From assembly GCA_031546825.1 (NCBI GenBank), contig JAVBJU010000023.1:40260-104259 (forward strand): 64,000 nt of DNA, read 5' to 3'. The position numbers and the translations under genes are program-made. Position 1 is the first letter of the stretch; each line of letters starts with the position of its first letter. Below the pieces are notes generated by a model, which was not told the origin of the DNA, ran no database searches, and saw only the letters and a program-made list of their open reading frames with translations. Source of the stretch: Hohaiivirga sp031546825 (GTDB taxonomy: Bacteria > Pseudomonadota > Alphaproteobacteria > Rhizobiales > Beijerinckiaceae). Shown here piece after piece: positions 16,395 through 26,177 of this stretch.

Positions 16395-17011
16395 GGTGTT
16401 ACCTCAACAAATCGTGCCCGCCTCAAGCAGCGCACCAGCACCCGATGCCACCGAAAACGACGACACCCGAATGCGTTCCGGAACAATGGCCTTCTGCGCC
16501 AAGCACAAAACAGCCGGCCGCACACATTGTGACACAGAGCGACATGCGGCGCGAGATGGGTGCGAGAAAAATAAGTCTTTCCTGTGACGGGTCTCTCAAG
16601 CTTTTGATGGCCAACTTGCATTCCCAAAGGATTGTTATGGCAAGTGTTTGCGAAATCCCTCCCCGCTCTGTCAGCGCTGTAATGCAGATATTGACTGCTT
16701 TTGGCGTGCAACTCAGGCTATATCATAGCGCTGTGATAACGCAGCGCTATTTGCGACTTGCGAGAAAATCATTGCGCTTGAACGTATCGGCCCGATCGGG
16801 TAATCCCGCTTTCACAAAACGCATTCGGGAAATTTTCTTGAAAAAGATAGCTTGCCGTAGCGCTATGTTCTTAAGTCGTATAGTCTTGGGAGCAAAGTGG
16901 CGGCACACACGAGCGCGTTGCTCAGCGAAGCAGGAAAAATGCTCTCTTGAGACTTTGGGTTTTCGATTTTGTCATGTGATCACAACATGCTTGGCAAAAA
17001 GGGGATTAATC
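16395..17011. promoter_or_regulatory. chvI-pckA divergent control region
   Basis: No gene is supported in these 617 bases, although the pckA frame stays open upstream to 16445. That extension does not look like protein (many R, S and C, no homology to the family N-terminus). The region has a 9-bp perfect inverted repeat with an 8-base spacer (ATAGCGCTG 16725-16733, CAGCGCTAT 16742-16750), another TAGCGCTAT at 16858-16866, and the palindrome TGTGATCACA at 16975-16984. These are candidate operators for the gluconeogenic gene. Confidence 0.5.
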
Positions 17012-18616
17012 GTGGAAAATATCGGCATTTATAATTCCGCCATTGGGGCCGACCGCACGGGTTTCAAAAATCTCAAGCGCGTCTACTGGAATCACGTGGC
17101 ACCACGGCTTTATGAGCAGGCCATTGCACGCCAGGAAGCGCAGCTTGTGGCGGGCGGGGCCATTGTCGCCGATACCGGTGTCCACACCGGCCGTTCCCCC
17201 AAAGACAAGTTCATTGTCCGCGACCGCACCACCGCCGAGACCATCTGGTGGGATAATAACGGCGCGATCACTCCCGAGCAGTTCGATATTCTGCACGCGG
17301 ATTTTCTCAAGCACGCCGAAGGGAAAGACCTGTTCGCCCAGGATCTTTATGGCGGGGCCGACCCGCGATACCGCGTCAAGACCCGCGTGTTCACTGAATA
17401 TGCTTGGCATTCGCTGTTCATCCGCAACCTGCTGATTCGGCCCGACCAATCCGAGCTTGCAGGGTTCACGCCGGAAATGACCATCATCGACCTGCCCTCC
17501 TTCAAGGCAGACCCGAAGCGCCACGGCTGTCGCTCGGAAACGGTGATTGCCTGCGACTTTACCCGCAAGATCGTGCTGATTGGCGGCACCTCTTATGCGG
17601 GCGAAATCAAGAAATCGGTGTTCACCTTCCTCAATTACATGCTGCCCGACAGCAAGGTGATGCCCATGCACTGCTCGGCCAATACGGGGGCGAGCGATGT
17701 CAACGACAGCGCCGTGTTCTTTGGCCTTTCCGGCACCGGCAAGACCACCCTGTCCGCAGACCCGAAGCGCACCCTCATCGGCGATGACGAGCACGGCTGG
17801 AGCGATCACGGCATCTTCAATTTCGAGGGTGGTTGCTACGCCAAGACCATCAACCTGTCGCGCGAGGCGGAGCCGGAAATCTACGCGACCACCGAGCGTT
17901 TCGGCACTGTGCTGGAAAACGTCACCATCGACCCGGTCACGCGGATGCCCGACTTCACCGATGGCTCACGCACGGAAAACACCCGCTGTGCCTACCCGCT
18001 CGAGTTCATCCCCAACGCGAGCCCCACGGGCCAGGCAGGCATTCCGAAAAACATCGTGATGCTGACATGCGACGCTTTTGGCGTGCTGCCGCCCATCGCG
18101 CTGCTGTCGCCTGCCCAGGCGATGTATCACTTCCTCTCGGGCTACACAGCCAAGGTGGCCGGCACCGAGAAGGGCGTGACCGAGCCGGAGGCAACGTTCT
18201 CCACCTGCTTCGGCGCACCGTTCATCCCGCGCCATCCGTCGGTCTACGGCAATCTGCTGCGCGACCTCATCGCCAAGCACAATGTGCGCTGCTGGCTGGT
18301 GAATACCGGCTGGACCGGTGGCAAGTATGGCGTTGGCCGCCGTATGCCGATCAAGGCAACCCGCGGCCTGCTCACCGCCGCCCTTGATGGCTCGCTCAGC
18401 AAGGCGCAGTTCCGCACCGATCCGTTCTTCGGCTTCCAGGTACCGACCGATGTGACCGGTATCGACAAGACCATCCTTGATCCCGTGCAGACCTGGGCCG
18501 ACAAGGCCGCCTATGATGCCATGGCCAAGCGACTGGTCGGCATGTTCCGCGACAACTTCTCCAAGTTCGACGCCTATGTCGATGCCGAGGTGAAAGCCGC
18601 CCTGCCGAAGGCCTGA
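17012..18616 (+). CDS. pckA: Phosphoenolpyruvate carboxykinase (ATP)
   Basis: PckA turns oxaloacetate and ATP into phosphoenolpyruvate, the entry step of gluconeogenesis. The 534-residue product has DTGVHTGRSPKDKFIV near residues 52-67, the kinase loop GLSGTGKTTLSADP near 238-251, and acidic metal-binding GDDEHGWSDHGIFNFEGGCYAK. I chose the GTG at 17012, seven bases after AGGGG, because it gives the usual N-terminus (VENIGIYNS). Next to chvI, the same neighbour as in Sinorhizobium and Agrobacterium. A terminator follows. Confidence 0.96.
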   Translation: MENIGIYNSAIGADRTGFKNLKRVYWNHVAPRLYEQAIARQEAQLVAGGAIVADTGVHTGRSPKDKFIVRDRTTAETIWWDNNGAITPEQFDILHADFLKHAEGKDLFAQDLYGGADPRYRVKTRVFTEYAWHSLFIRNLLIRPDQSELAGFTPEMTIIDLPSFKADPKRHGCRSETVIACDFTRKIVLIGGTSYAGEIKKSVFTFLNYMLPDSKVMPMHCSANTGASDVNDSAVFFGLSGTGKTTLSADPKRTLIGDDEHGWSDHGIFNFEGGCYAKTINLSREAEPEIYATTERFGTVLENVTIDPVTRMPDFTDGSRTENTRCAYPLEFIPNASPTGQAGIPKNIVMLTCDAFGVLPPIALLSPAQAMYHFLSGYTAKVAGTEKGVTEPEATFSTCFGAPFIPRHPSVYGNLLRDLIAKHNVRCWLVNTGWTGGKYGVGRRMPIKATRGLLTAALDGSLSKAQFRTDPFFGFQVPTDVTGIDKTILDPVQTWADKAAYDAMAKRLVGMFRDNFSKFDAYVDAEVKAALPKA

Positions 18617-18635
18617 AACCCGACGCTCACAATTG

Positions 18636-18677
18636 AAGCCCCGGCTTTACTTTAAAGCTGGGGCTTTTGTTTTTTTG
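18636..18677 (+). terminator. Rho-independent terminator after pckA
   Basis: AAGCCCC-G-GCTTTA pairs with TAAAGC-T-GGGGCTT around a short loop and is followed by TTGTTTTTTT. Confidence 0.9.
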
Positions 18678-18778
18678 GGCGTATTCAGGAGCCGTTAAGT
18701 GCGATTCGGCTGTAAGAAGCCCCTTCACAACACAATTTTTCATGTTATTTCAAAAACAATAGCAAAACGGGGAAAATC

Positions 18779-20554
18779 ATGAACTTGACGCGGCTCTACT
18801 GGCGGGTGCTCAAACAACTCGGCTCTGACTCAAAAGTCGGCGCAATCCTTGCAGCCGCCAACATTGCGCTGGCGCTGTCCGCCTTCGCCGAGCCGGTATT
18901 GTTCGGTCGGATCATTGATCTGCTCACCACCAGCCTGGTTTCCGGCACCAAAGTCACGTTTAGCGGGCTGCTGCCGCTGGTGGTTGCCTGGGCGTTGTTT
19001 GGCATGTTCACCATCGGCGGCGGCGTTACTGTCGCCCTGTCGGCTGACCGCCTGTCGCATCGGCGGCGTTGCCGGGCGATGGCGGATTATTTTGAGCATG
19101 TTCTGGCGCTGCCAATGTCATTCCATTCGGAAGCCCATTCTGGCACGGTGCTGAAAGTCATGTTGGAGGGCACCACCGCCATGGCGTGGCTGTGGCTTGG
19201 CTTCTTCCGCAGTGACTTTGGTGCCCTCGTCGCGCTGTTCATTCTGCTGCCCATGACGGTGTTCATGAACTGGCAACTGGGCCTGCTGCTGGTTGCGCTC
19301 GTGGTCGTGTTCGCTGTCTCCACCACGCTGGTGCTGCGCAAGACCCTGACCATGCAGGATGAAGTGGAGAACCGCCGCTCTGACCTCGCGGGCTATGTCT
19401 CCGACGCCTTCGGCAATATCCCGGTCATCCAGTCGTTCACCCGCATCTCCGAGGAAAGCCAGGCGCTGCGCCGCATCATCGATAATCTGCTGAAAGTGCA
19501 GTTGCCGGTGCTGTCGTGGTGGGCCATCGTCACCATCGCCACCCGCGCCTCGGCGACGCTCACCGTGATGGCGATTTTCCTCGTCGGCGTGTGGCTGCAT
19601 ATGAACGACCTGGCCACCATCGGCCAGATCGTCGCCTTCATGAACCTCGCAACCCTGCTGATTGGCTACCTGCAACAGGTGTCAGGCTTCATCAACCAGC
19701 TCTTCCTCGAAGCGCCCAAGATCAAGCAATATTTCGAGATCAGCGACACCGCCCCGCAGGTGCGTGACGTGCCGAACGCCAAGCCGCTGGTCGATGCCGC
19801 ATTGCCGGTGACGATCGAAGACGTGACCTTCTCCTATGACGGCAAACGCCCGGCGGTGGAGGATATCGATCTCTCTGTTGCGGTTGGCGAGAGCGTTGCG
19901 CTGGTCGGCTCCACGGGTTCTGGCAAATCAACCACGCTGTCGCTACTCTACCGCGCCTTCGATCCGCAATCGGGACGCATCAAGATCGGCGATACCGATA
20001 TCCGCGAATTCTCCCTCACTTCGTTGCGGCGCAATATCGGCGTGGTGTTCCAGGAGCCCATGCTGTTTGCCCGCTCGATCCGCGAGAACATGCTGGTGGG
20101 GCGGCCGGATGCCACCGACGCAGAGATTACCGACGCCATGGAGCGCGCCCAGGCAGGCGACTTCCTGCGTCGCCAGACCAATGGTCTTGATACTGTTATC
20201 GGTGAGCGCGGTCGCTCGCTGTCGGGCGGCGAACGCCAGCGTCTGTCGATCGCCCGCGTGCTCCTGAAAAACCCGCCGATTGTCATCCTCGACGAAGCCA
20301 CCAGCGCCCTCGATGCGGGCACCGAAAAGAAGCTGCAAAAGGCGCTCGAAGAAATGATGCGGGGCCGCACCACCTTCGTCATCGCCCACCGCCTCTCGAC
20401 CATTCGCCACGCCAGCCGCATCTTCGTGTTTGACAAGGGCCATGTTGTCGAAACCGGCTCATTCGATGACCTTGTCGCCAAGGACGGCGTGTTCGCCGAG
20501 CTGGCACGGGCGCAGTTCCTGGCCCCGCAGACCGACAGCATTTCGCCGGGCTAG
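18779..20554 (+). CDS. ndvA: Cyclic beta-1,2-glucan ABC exporter (NdvA/ChvA type)
   Basis: This 591-residue half-transporter has a six-helix membrane domain (about residues 20-310) and an ABC ATPase with Walker A GSTGSGKST, signature LSGGERQRLS and Walker B IVILDEATSALD. The N-terminal AEPVLFGRIIDLL and the overall length match NdvA/ChvA proteins, which export cyclic beta-1,2-glucan to the periplasm. The homodimer would sit in the inner membrane. No glucan synthase (ndvB/chvB) is in the window. A generic lipid or drug exporter of the same family is the alternative. Confidence 0.85.
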   Translation: MNLTRLYWRVLKQLGSDSKVGAILAAANIALALSAFAEPVLFGRIIDLLTTSLVSGTKVTFSGLLPLVVAWALFGMFTIGGGVTVALSADRLSHRRRCRAMADYFEHVLALPMSFHSEAHSGTVLKVMLEGTTAMAWLWLGFFRSDFGALVALFILLPMTVFMNWQLGLLLVALVVVFAVSTTLVLRKTLTMQDEVENRRSDLAGYVSDAFGNIPVIQSFTRISEESQALRRIIDNLLKVQLPVLSWWAIVTIATRASATLTVMAIFLVGVWLHMNDLATIGQIVAFMNLATLLIGYLQQVSGFINQLFLEAPKIKQYFEISDTAPQVRDVPNAKPLVDAALPVTIEDVTFSYDGKRPAVEDIDLSVAVGESVALVGSTGSGKSTTLSLLYRAFDPQSGRIKIGDTDIREFSLTSLRRNIGVVFQEPMLFARSIRENMLVGRPDATDAEITDAMERAQAGDFLRRQTNGLDTVIGERGRSLSGGERQRLSIARVLLKNPPIVILDEATSALDAGTEKKLQKALEEMMRGRTTFVIAHRLSTIRHASRIFVFDKGHVVETGSFDDLVAKDGVFAELARAQFLAPQTDSISPG

Positions 20555-20579
20555 TCGATATCGCCTCCGGCCAAAACCC

Positions 20580-20601
20580 GGAGCGGGGCTTTCCCCGCTC
20601 C
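20580..20601 (+). terminator. GC-rich hairpin after ndvA
   Basis: GGAGCGGGG (20580-20588) pairs perfectly with CCCCGCTCC (20593-20601) around CTTT, 26 bases after the ndvA stop. There is no T-run, so it may be an mRNA-end stabiliser or a weak terminator. Confidence 0.5.
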
Positions 20602-20718
20602 GCCTCCCTGTACCGTCCGCCGGGCGTGACTGGGAGCACGCTGCCGCAGCATGCGCCGTTGTCCCGGCACCCTTTATGACCCATGTTGACGGGATAATCG
20701 AAAACCCCAAGGATCTCC

Positions 20719-22554
20719 ATGGCTCCCCCCAGCGACGGCAATACCCTGGTCCAAGCGGTGATCTTGCTCGCCGCCGCGGTGATTGCCGCGCCCATATTCA
20801 AAAAGCTCGGGCTTGGGTCGGTGCTGGGATATCTGTGCGCGGGCCTCGTGATCGGACCGTTCGGGCTGAAGCTCTTCTCCAACCCCCAATCCATTCTCCA
20901 TGTCGCCGAGCTTGGCGTGGTAATGTTCCTGTTTCTCATCGGTATCGAGATGCAACCCTCGCGCCTATGGCGGATGCGCAAGGATATTTTTGGCTTGGGT
21001 GCGCTTCAGGTGACGTTGTGCGGCAGCCTGCTCACCGGGGCAGGGCTTCTCGTCGGCTTTACGCCCGCCGTCGCTTTCATTGGCGGGATGGGCTTCGTGT
21101 TGTCTTCCACCGCCATGGTCATGCAGATCCTCGAAGAGCGCGGTGAAGCAACCACCACGCGCGGCCAGCGCACCATCTCGACCCTTCTGCTGGAAGATCT
21201 CTCCATCGTGCCGCTTTTGGGGCTCATCGCCTTCCTGGCACCGGCCTCTGGCAGCAATGGCTTCGACTGGGGCGGCATCGCCCTGGCCGTAATTTGCCTT
21301 GCCGGGTTGATCGGTGTCGGATTGTGGCTGCTGAACCCATTCTTCGCGCTGCTTGCCAATGCCAATGCGCGCGAGGTGATGACAGCGGCGGCTCTGCTGG
21401 TGGTGCTCGGGGCGGCTCTGGTCATGGAGCTTGGCGGGCTGTCGGCTGCGATGGGCGCTTTTATGGCAGGCGTTCTGCTGTCTGAATCAAGTTTCCGCCG
21501 CCAGCTTGAGGTCGATATCGAACCCTTCCGTGGCATTCTGCTCGGGCTGTTTTTCATGGCGGTGGGCATGTCGCTTGATCTGAAGGTGGTTGCAGAAAGC
21601 TGGCGGCTGATTGCCCTAATCGTCATGGCCTCCATGTTCGTCAAAGGTTGCGGCGTCTATCTCGCGGCCCGCCTGTTTGGCGTGGCCAGGCGTGAAGCGT
21701 TCTACCGGGCCGCGTTGCTCGCCCAGGGCGGGGACTTTGCCTTCGTGCTCTATGCCGCTGCCGCGAAGGCGGGCCTTTTCGACGCGCGCCTGACGGCAAC
21801 CCTGTCGGCGGTTATCATCCTATCGATGGTGCTGACGCCTTTCGTTGTCATGGTGCGCCAACGCCTGTTCAACCGTACCCTCAAACCACTTCTTGAAGGC
21901 GTCGAGGAGCCAGACAATCTCACCGGGCAAGTGCTGATGATCGGTTTCGGACGCTTCGGACAGATCGTGTCGCAGGCCTTGCTTGCGCGGAATTTCGATC
22001 TGTCGATCATCGAATCGGATGCCAAGCGCATCCGCTCCGCCGCCGATTTCGGCTTCAAGGTGTATTATGGTGATGGTACCCGGCTTGATGTGTTGCGGGC
22101 CTCGGGTGCCGCAGAAGCGACGCTCATTCTCGTTTGCGTCTCCGGCATCGAAACCGCCAACCGCATTGTTGAAATTGCCAAGGCTGAGTTTCCCGCCGCA
22201 AAAATTTTTGCACGCTCCTACGACCGTGGTCACACGCTCGCTCTGCTTAAGGCGGGGGTTGATTATCAAATTCGCGAAACGTTCGAATCAGCCATGCAGT
22301 TCGGCGAAGCGGCGCTGATTGGTCTCGGCGTTGCGCCCGAAGAAGCGGCTACCCTTCTCGCTGAAACCCGCAAGAGCGACGCAGAGCGCCTCGCCTTACA
22401 GATGACCGCAGGTTTCCATGCCGGGCGTGAACTGATGCGCGGCAATATGCCAATCCCGACCCCGCTCATCAAACCGAAACGCGCTGGCCAGATTTTCGAC
22501 GAATCCGCTACCGGACCGGCACCTGAAAATTCAACGACTGAGGCGGCGCAATAG
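20719..22554 (+). CDS. Kef-type cation:proton antiporter (CPA2) with TrkA-N domain
   Basis: The 611-residue protein has about twelve membrane segments of the CPA2 exchanger fold (residues 8-385) and a cytosolic RCK/TrkA-N nucleotide-binding domain beginning VLMIGFGRFGQIVSQALL near 407 (GxGxxG). The membrane part shows LGSVLGYLCAGLVIGPFG and the FLIGIEMQPSRLW segment of KefB/KefC. Such proteins release potassium in exchange for protons, often under glutathione-electrophile control. No ancillary KefF/KefG gene is adjacent. The TrkA-C portion is lacking or very divergent. Confidence 0.88.
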   Translation: MAPPSDGNTLVQAVILLAAAVIAAPIFKKLGLGSVLGYLCAGLVIGPFGLKLFSNPQSILHVAELGVVMFLFLIGIEMQPSRLWRMRKDIFGLGALQVTLCGSLLTGAGLLVGFTPAVAFIGGMGFVLSSTAMVMQILEERGEATTTRGQRTISTLLLEDLSIVPLLGLIAFLAPASGSNGFDWGGIALAVICLAGLIGVGLWLLNPFFALLANANAREVMTAAALLVVLGAALVMELGGLSAAMGAFMAGVLLSESSFRRQLEVDIEPFRGILLGLFFMAVGMSLDLKVVAESWRLIALIVMASMFVKGCGVYLAARLFGVARREAFYRAALLAQGGDFAFVLYAAAAKAGLFDARLTATLSAVIILSMVLTPFVVMVRQRLFNRTLKPLLEGVEEPDNLTGQVLMIGFGRFGQIVSQALLARNFDLSIIESDAKRIRSAADFGFKVYYGDGTRLDVLRASGAAEATLILVCVSGIETANRIVEIAKAEFPAAKIFARSYDRGHTLALLKAGVDYQIRETFESAMQFGEAALIGLGVAPEEAATLLAETRKSDAERLALQMTAGFHAGRELMRGNMPIPTPLIKPKRAGQIFDESATGPAPENSTTEAAQ

Positions 22555-22774
22555 CTTTTTAGGCTTTTCTCAAATGCGTCCAATTGTCGTCAGCCCCACC
22601 GCCGCGCGTGAGCGGTGTACCCACAAATGGTTGTGCTGCAAAGAAAAGCCCCCGCCCAAATAACTGCAAGAAAATGTGGTTTCATTTGCGTTCCGGAAAA
22701 AATTGTCTAAACCATTAACCGGTGGGGTTTTGCTTGTGGTCGCTAAAGCGGCCAAACCAACAAGGGGCTAAGAT

Positions 22775-24199
22775 TTGAGCCGTACCAGATTATTTTTCCG
22801 ATTGCTCCACCCGGCCCTGGCGGCTGCTTTTTTCCTCGTCATTCCACAAAGCGCCATGGCTGCTGCACTCAACGGTGCCAGCCTCAGCATTCCCTGGGCT
22901 TTGCCCTTCGCCGGAATGCTCCTTTCCATCGCCGTGTTTCCGCTGCTTGCGCACCATTTCTGGGAACACCACATGGGCAAGATCGCCGCGTTCTGGGGGC
23001 TGCTTGTGCTTGTTCCCCTAGCCATCGCGTTCGGCCCCGGCACCGCCTGGTCGCTTCTTGTTCACGCTGCCCTGCTTGAATATATCCCGTTTATTCTGCT
23101 GATTCTGGCGCTGTTCACCGTGGCAGGCGGCATTGTTGTGCGCGGTAACCTGCACGGCACGCCCGCTGTGAACACCCTCATGCTGGCCATCGGCACCGTG
23201 CTCGCATCCATCATCGGCACCACCGGGGCGGCGATGGTGCTGATCCGGCCAATCATCCGCGCCAACGATAATCGCAAGCATAACGCCCATATTGTGATTT
23301 TCTTTATTTTTCTGGTGGCCAATATCGGCGGCTCGCTCACTCCGCTGGGCGACCCACCCCTATTCCTCGGCTTCCTGCGCGGCGTCAGCTTCTTCTGGAC
23401 AACCGTCCACATTCTGCCGGAAACCATTCTGATCAGCGCCATTCTGCTGTCGCTGTTTTATGTGATGGACCGCGTCATTTATAAAAAAGAAGGCGTCAAG
23501 CGGCGCGACCCGACCCCTGATTCGCCATTGCGGATATCGGGCAGCGTGAATTTCGCGCTCATTGCGGTGATTATTGCAGCCATTCTGCTCAGCGCCGTTG
23601 TCAATCTCGGCACGGTCACGGTGGCGGGCAACACACTTGCCATCGCCAATCTGGCACGTGATGGGGTGCTGATCGCCGTTGCCATAACCTCCTTCGCCCT
23701 GACACCCAAGGCCGATCGTCTGGCGAACGATTTCAACTGGGGACCCATTGCCGAAGTCGCCAAATTGTTCGCAGGCATCTTTGTCGCCATTATCCCGGTG
23801 ATCGCCATGTTGCAGGCGGGCATGCAAGGGGTCATGGCACCGCTGGTCGCGCTGGTAACCACCGCCGATGGCGGTGCCCATAACATCGCCTATTTCTGGC
23901 TGACCGGCATCCTGTCATCGTTCCTCGACAACGCGCCCACCTATCTGGTGTTTTTCGAACTGGCCGGTGGCCATGCCGAAACGCTGATGACCAAGGGCGC
24001 ACAAACGCTTGCGGCGATCTCGGGCGGCGCGGTGTTCTTCGGCGCGGTGACCTATATCGGCAATGCACCAAACTTCATGGTGTACGCCATCGCCCGCCAA
24101 TCGGGCGTCAAGATGCCAAATTTCTTCAGCTACATGTTGTGGTCGGGCTGCATCCTGCTGCCGGTCTTCGCATTGGTGACTCTGGTGTTTTTCAAGTGA
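22775..24199 (+). CDS. Sodium:proton antiporter-like, CitMHS_2-type membrane protein
   Basis: The 474-residue protein has an N-terminal signal-like helix and about eleven membrane segments. Motifs such as GGSLTPLGDPPLFLGFLRG, LSSFLDNAPTYLVFFELAGG and YIGNAPNFMVYAIA belong to the ion-transporter superfamily that includes NhaD and citrate carriers. The start is a TTG at 22775, supported by AAGGGG seven bases upstream. Annotation pipelines call such proteins sodium:proton antiporters; the transported ion is not shown by the sequence. It follows another cation antiporter but with a 220-base gap. Confidence 0.8.
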   Translation: MSRTRLFFRLLHPALAAAFFLVIPQSAMAAALNGASLSIPWALPFAGMLLSIAVFPLLAHHFWEHHMGKIAAFWGLLVLVPLAIAFGPGTAWSLLVHAALLEYIPFILLILALFTVAGGIVVRGNLHGTPAVNTLMLAIGTVLASIIGTTGAAMVLIRPIIRANDNRKHNAHIVIFFIFLVANIGGSLTPLGDPPLFLGFLRGVSFFWTTVHILPETILISAILLSLFYVMDRVIYKKEGVKRRDPTPDSPLRISGSVNFALIAVIIAAILLSAVVNLGTVTVAGNTLAIANLARDGVLIAVAITSFALTPKADRLANDFNWGPIAEVAKLFAGIFVAIIPVIAMLQAGMQGVMAPLVALVTTADGGAHNIAYFWLTGILSSFLDNAPTYLVFFELAGGHAETLMTKGAQTLAAISGGAVFFGAVTYIGNAPNFMVYAIARQSGVKMPNFFSYMLWSGCILLPVFALVTLVFFK

Positions 24200-24265
24200 G
24201 CCTGCCGGGAACAACAGACTGACTTTTCGTCCCGAACCGGGTAAGGTTCGGGACGAATCACAGAA

Positions 24266-25258
24266 GTGACGGCACAAGGCACACGAGCCGTGAATAAATC
24301 AAACCAAGAAGATTGCTCCGCCGCGCCAGCTTTTGCCGGAAGAGCGCCATCCCCGGCTGGAAGTCCGTATACGGATAATCCACCGCGCGGCATTCTCATC
24401 ATTGTGCTCACCTTGTTGCTGTTCTCGTGTTCGGATGCGTGTGCCAAGGCGATGACCTTCACGCTCATGCCGACGCAGATCATGTTCATGCGTTATGTGA
24501 CGTTTACGGTTCTGATTGTCCCGCTCGGGCTGATCCTTAAAGGCCCTGGCGTTTTCCGCACCCGCAACCCCATCTGGCAACTGGCGCGCGGCCTTGGCGT
24601 GTTCGGCTCGGGCCTGTTTTTCTCGACGGCCCTCAAATACCTGACCATCGCCGAATCAATTTCTATCTATTTCGTCGCGCCCATCTTCATCACCGCCCTA
24701 GCCATTCCGCTTCTCGGGGAAACCGTGGGCCTGCGGCGCTGGCTGGCGCTGGTCGTCGGCATGATCGGCCTTCTCATCATCGTCAGGCCGGGAACGGATG
24801 CATTTCAGCCCGCAGCCATTTACCCCATCCTCGGAGCCGTCTGCTGGGCCTTCGCGGTTATCGGTACACGCAAGACCAGCGTGGTGGACGATGTCTGGAC
24901 CGGCCTCGCCTGTTCCGCCATTATCGGCCTTGTGATCTCGGCGTGTCTGGCACCATTCATCTGGAAAACGCCGACATTCGACCTCTTGGTGCTTTCTGCG
25001 GGCAACGGCATTTTTTCAACAACGGCGCAGCTTCTGCTGATTCTGGCCTATCGCTATGCACCGGCCTCGGTGCTTGCCCCGTTTTCCTATACCCAGATCA
25101 TCTGGTCGGTCAGCACCGGCTATATCTTCTTCGCGGAAGTGCCCGATCACTGGACGGTTGTCGGCGCAATGATTGTCATTGCCTCGGGCCTTTACTGCGC
25201 CCACCGCGAGCGTCTGGCTGTGTTGGAGACGCGGCGCAGGATCCGTGGCGGCCAATAG
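24266..25258 (+). CDS. DMT-superfamily EamA transporter
   Basis: The 330-residue protein has a polar N-terminal tail of about 45 residues and ten membrane helices arranged as two EamA repeats. Each repeat carries the usual pattern (FLVAPIFITAL-type helix 4 after ALKYLTIAESISIYF; and LILAYRYAPASVLAPFSYTQIIW in the second). These are drug/metabolite exporters of mostly unknown substrate. Either GTG 24266 or GTG 24290 could be the start; the latter has an AAGG ribosome-binding site. It lies alone between an antiporter and queC. Confidence 0.85.
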   Translation: MTAQGTRAVNKSNQEDCSAAPAFAGRAPSPAGSPYTDNPPRGILIIVLTLLLFSCSDACAKAMTFTLMPTQIMFMRYVTFTVLIVPLGLILKGPGVFRTRNPIWQLARGLGVFGSGLFFSTALKYLTIAESISIYFVAPIFITALAIPLLGETVGLRRWLALVVGMIGLLIIVRPGTDAFQPAAIYPILGAVCWAFAVIGTRKTSVVDDVWTGLACSAIIGLVISACLAPFIWKTPTFDLLVLSAGNGIFSTTAQLLLILAYRYAPASVLAPFSYTQIIWSVSTGYIFFAEVPDHWTVVGAMIVIASGLYCAHRERLAVLETRRRIRGGQ

Positions 25259-25339
25259 GCAGTCTTGGCCTGCCGCTGCTCACGGGGTAGTCTTGCCGCC
25301 CCACGGCATCTCAGTGCCGCACATCTTTGGACATGACCC

Positions 25340-26044
25340 ATGCATAAATCCGCCCTCGTCCTGTTTTCCGGTGGCCAGGATTCGACCACTTGCCTCGCTG
25401 ATGCGCTCAGCCGTTATGACAGGGTGGAGACGGTCGGCTTCGCCTATGGCCAACGCCACGCCGTGGAGATGGACGTTCGTGAAACGATTCGCTCACGCCT
25501 CAAGGCCGATTTTCCCGCCTGGGCCGCTCGCCTTGGCGACGATCACGTGCTGGATGTGGCGGTGCTGAAAGAGGTCAGCCATTCGGCCCTCACCGAAGAT
25601 GTTGCCATCGAGATGCAGGAGAACGGCCTGCCATCGAGTTTCGTGCCGGGCCGCAACCTGTTGTTCCTGACGCTTGCCGGAGCGCTGGCCTATCGCCGCA
25701 ACCTCGACGTGATTGTCACCGGGGTGTGCGAAACCGACTATTCCGGCTATCCCGATTGCCGCGACGACACCATGAAGGCGATGCAGGTCGCCCTGTCGCT
25801 CGGCATGGACCGCCGCCTCATCATCGAAACGCCGCTGATGTGGATCGACAAGGCGGAAACCTTCGCGCTGGCGGAAAAGCTCGGCGGCAAGCCGTTGCTT
25901 GAGCTCGTTCTCGAAGAAACCCACACCTGCTACGAGGGCACCCGCACCGCCCGTCACCCCTGGGGCTACGGCTGCGGCACTTGCCCGGCCTGTGAACTGC
26001 GGGCGAAGGGATGGGAGAAATATCGCGCGATGGTTTGCTGCTGA
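25340..26044 (+). CDS. queC: 7-cyano-7-deazaguanine synthase
   Basis: QueC converts 7-carboxy-7-deazaguanine to preQ0 in the queuosine pathway using ATP and ammonia. The 234-residue protein has the PP-loop LFSGGQDSTTCL at residues 9-20 and a C-terminal zinc site formed by cysteines in TCYEG, GCGTCPACE. Length is normal. No other que gene is adjacent (queD, queE and queF are outside the window), but a VUT-type queuosine-precursor transporter is encoded at 36478. The stop is followed at once by the terminator of the opposing tRNA gene. Confidence 0.96.
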   Translation: MHKSALVLFSGGQDSTTCLADALSRYDRVETVGFAYGQRHAVEMDVRETIRSRLKADFPAWAARLGDDHVLDVAVLKEVSHSALTEDVAIEMQENGLPSSFVPGRNLLFLTLAGALAYRRNLDVIVTGVCETDYSGYPDCRDDTMKAMQVALSLGMDRRLIIETPLMWIDKAETFALAEKLGGKPLLELVLEETHTCYEGTRTARHPWGYGCGTCPACELRAKGWEKYRAMVCC

Positions 26045-26046
26045 AA

Positions 26047-26073
26047 ATAAAAAAGCCGCCGGAAACCAGCGGC
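26047..26073 (-). terminator. Rho-independent terminator of tRNA-Ala
   Basis: On the minus strand GCCGCTGG pairs with CCGGCGGC (one T-G pair) around TTT and is followed by TTTTTTATTTT. It lies 19 bases past the tRNA 3' end. Confidence 0.85.
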
Positions 26074-26091
26074 CGATTTATCGGGTCGATT

Positions 26092-26167
<76 letters not shown>

Positions 26168-26177
26168 ACTTCTCGAA

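Noticed and set aside
16445..17011. In-frame 189-codon extension of pckA
   Set aside because: The extension lacks homology to the PckA N-terminus and reads as non-coding; GTG 17012 has a good ribosome-binding site.
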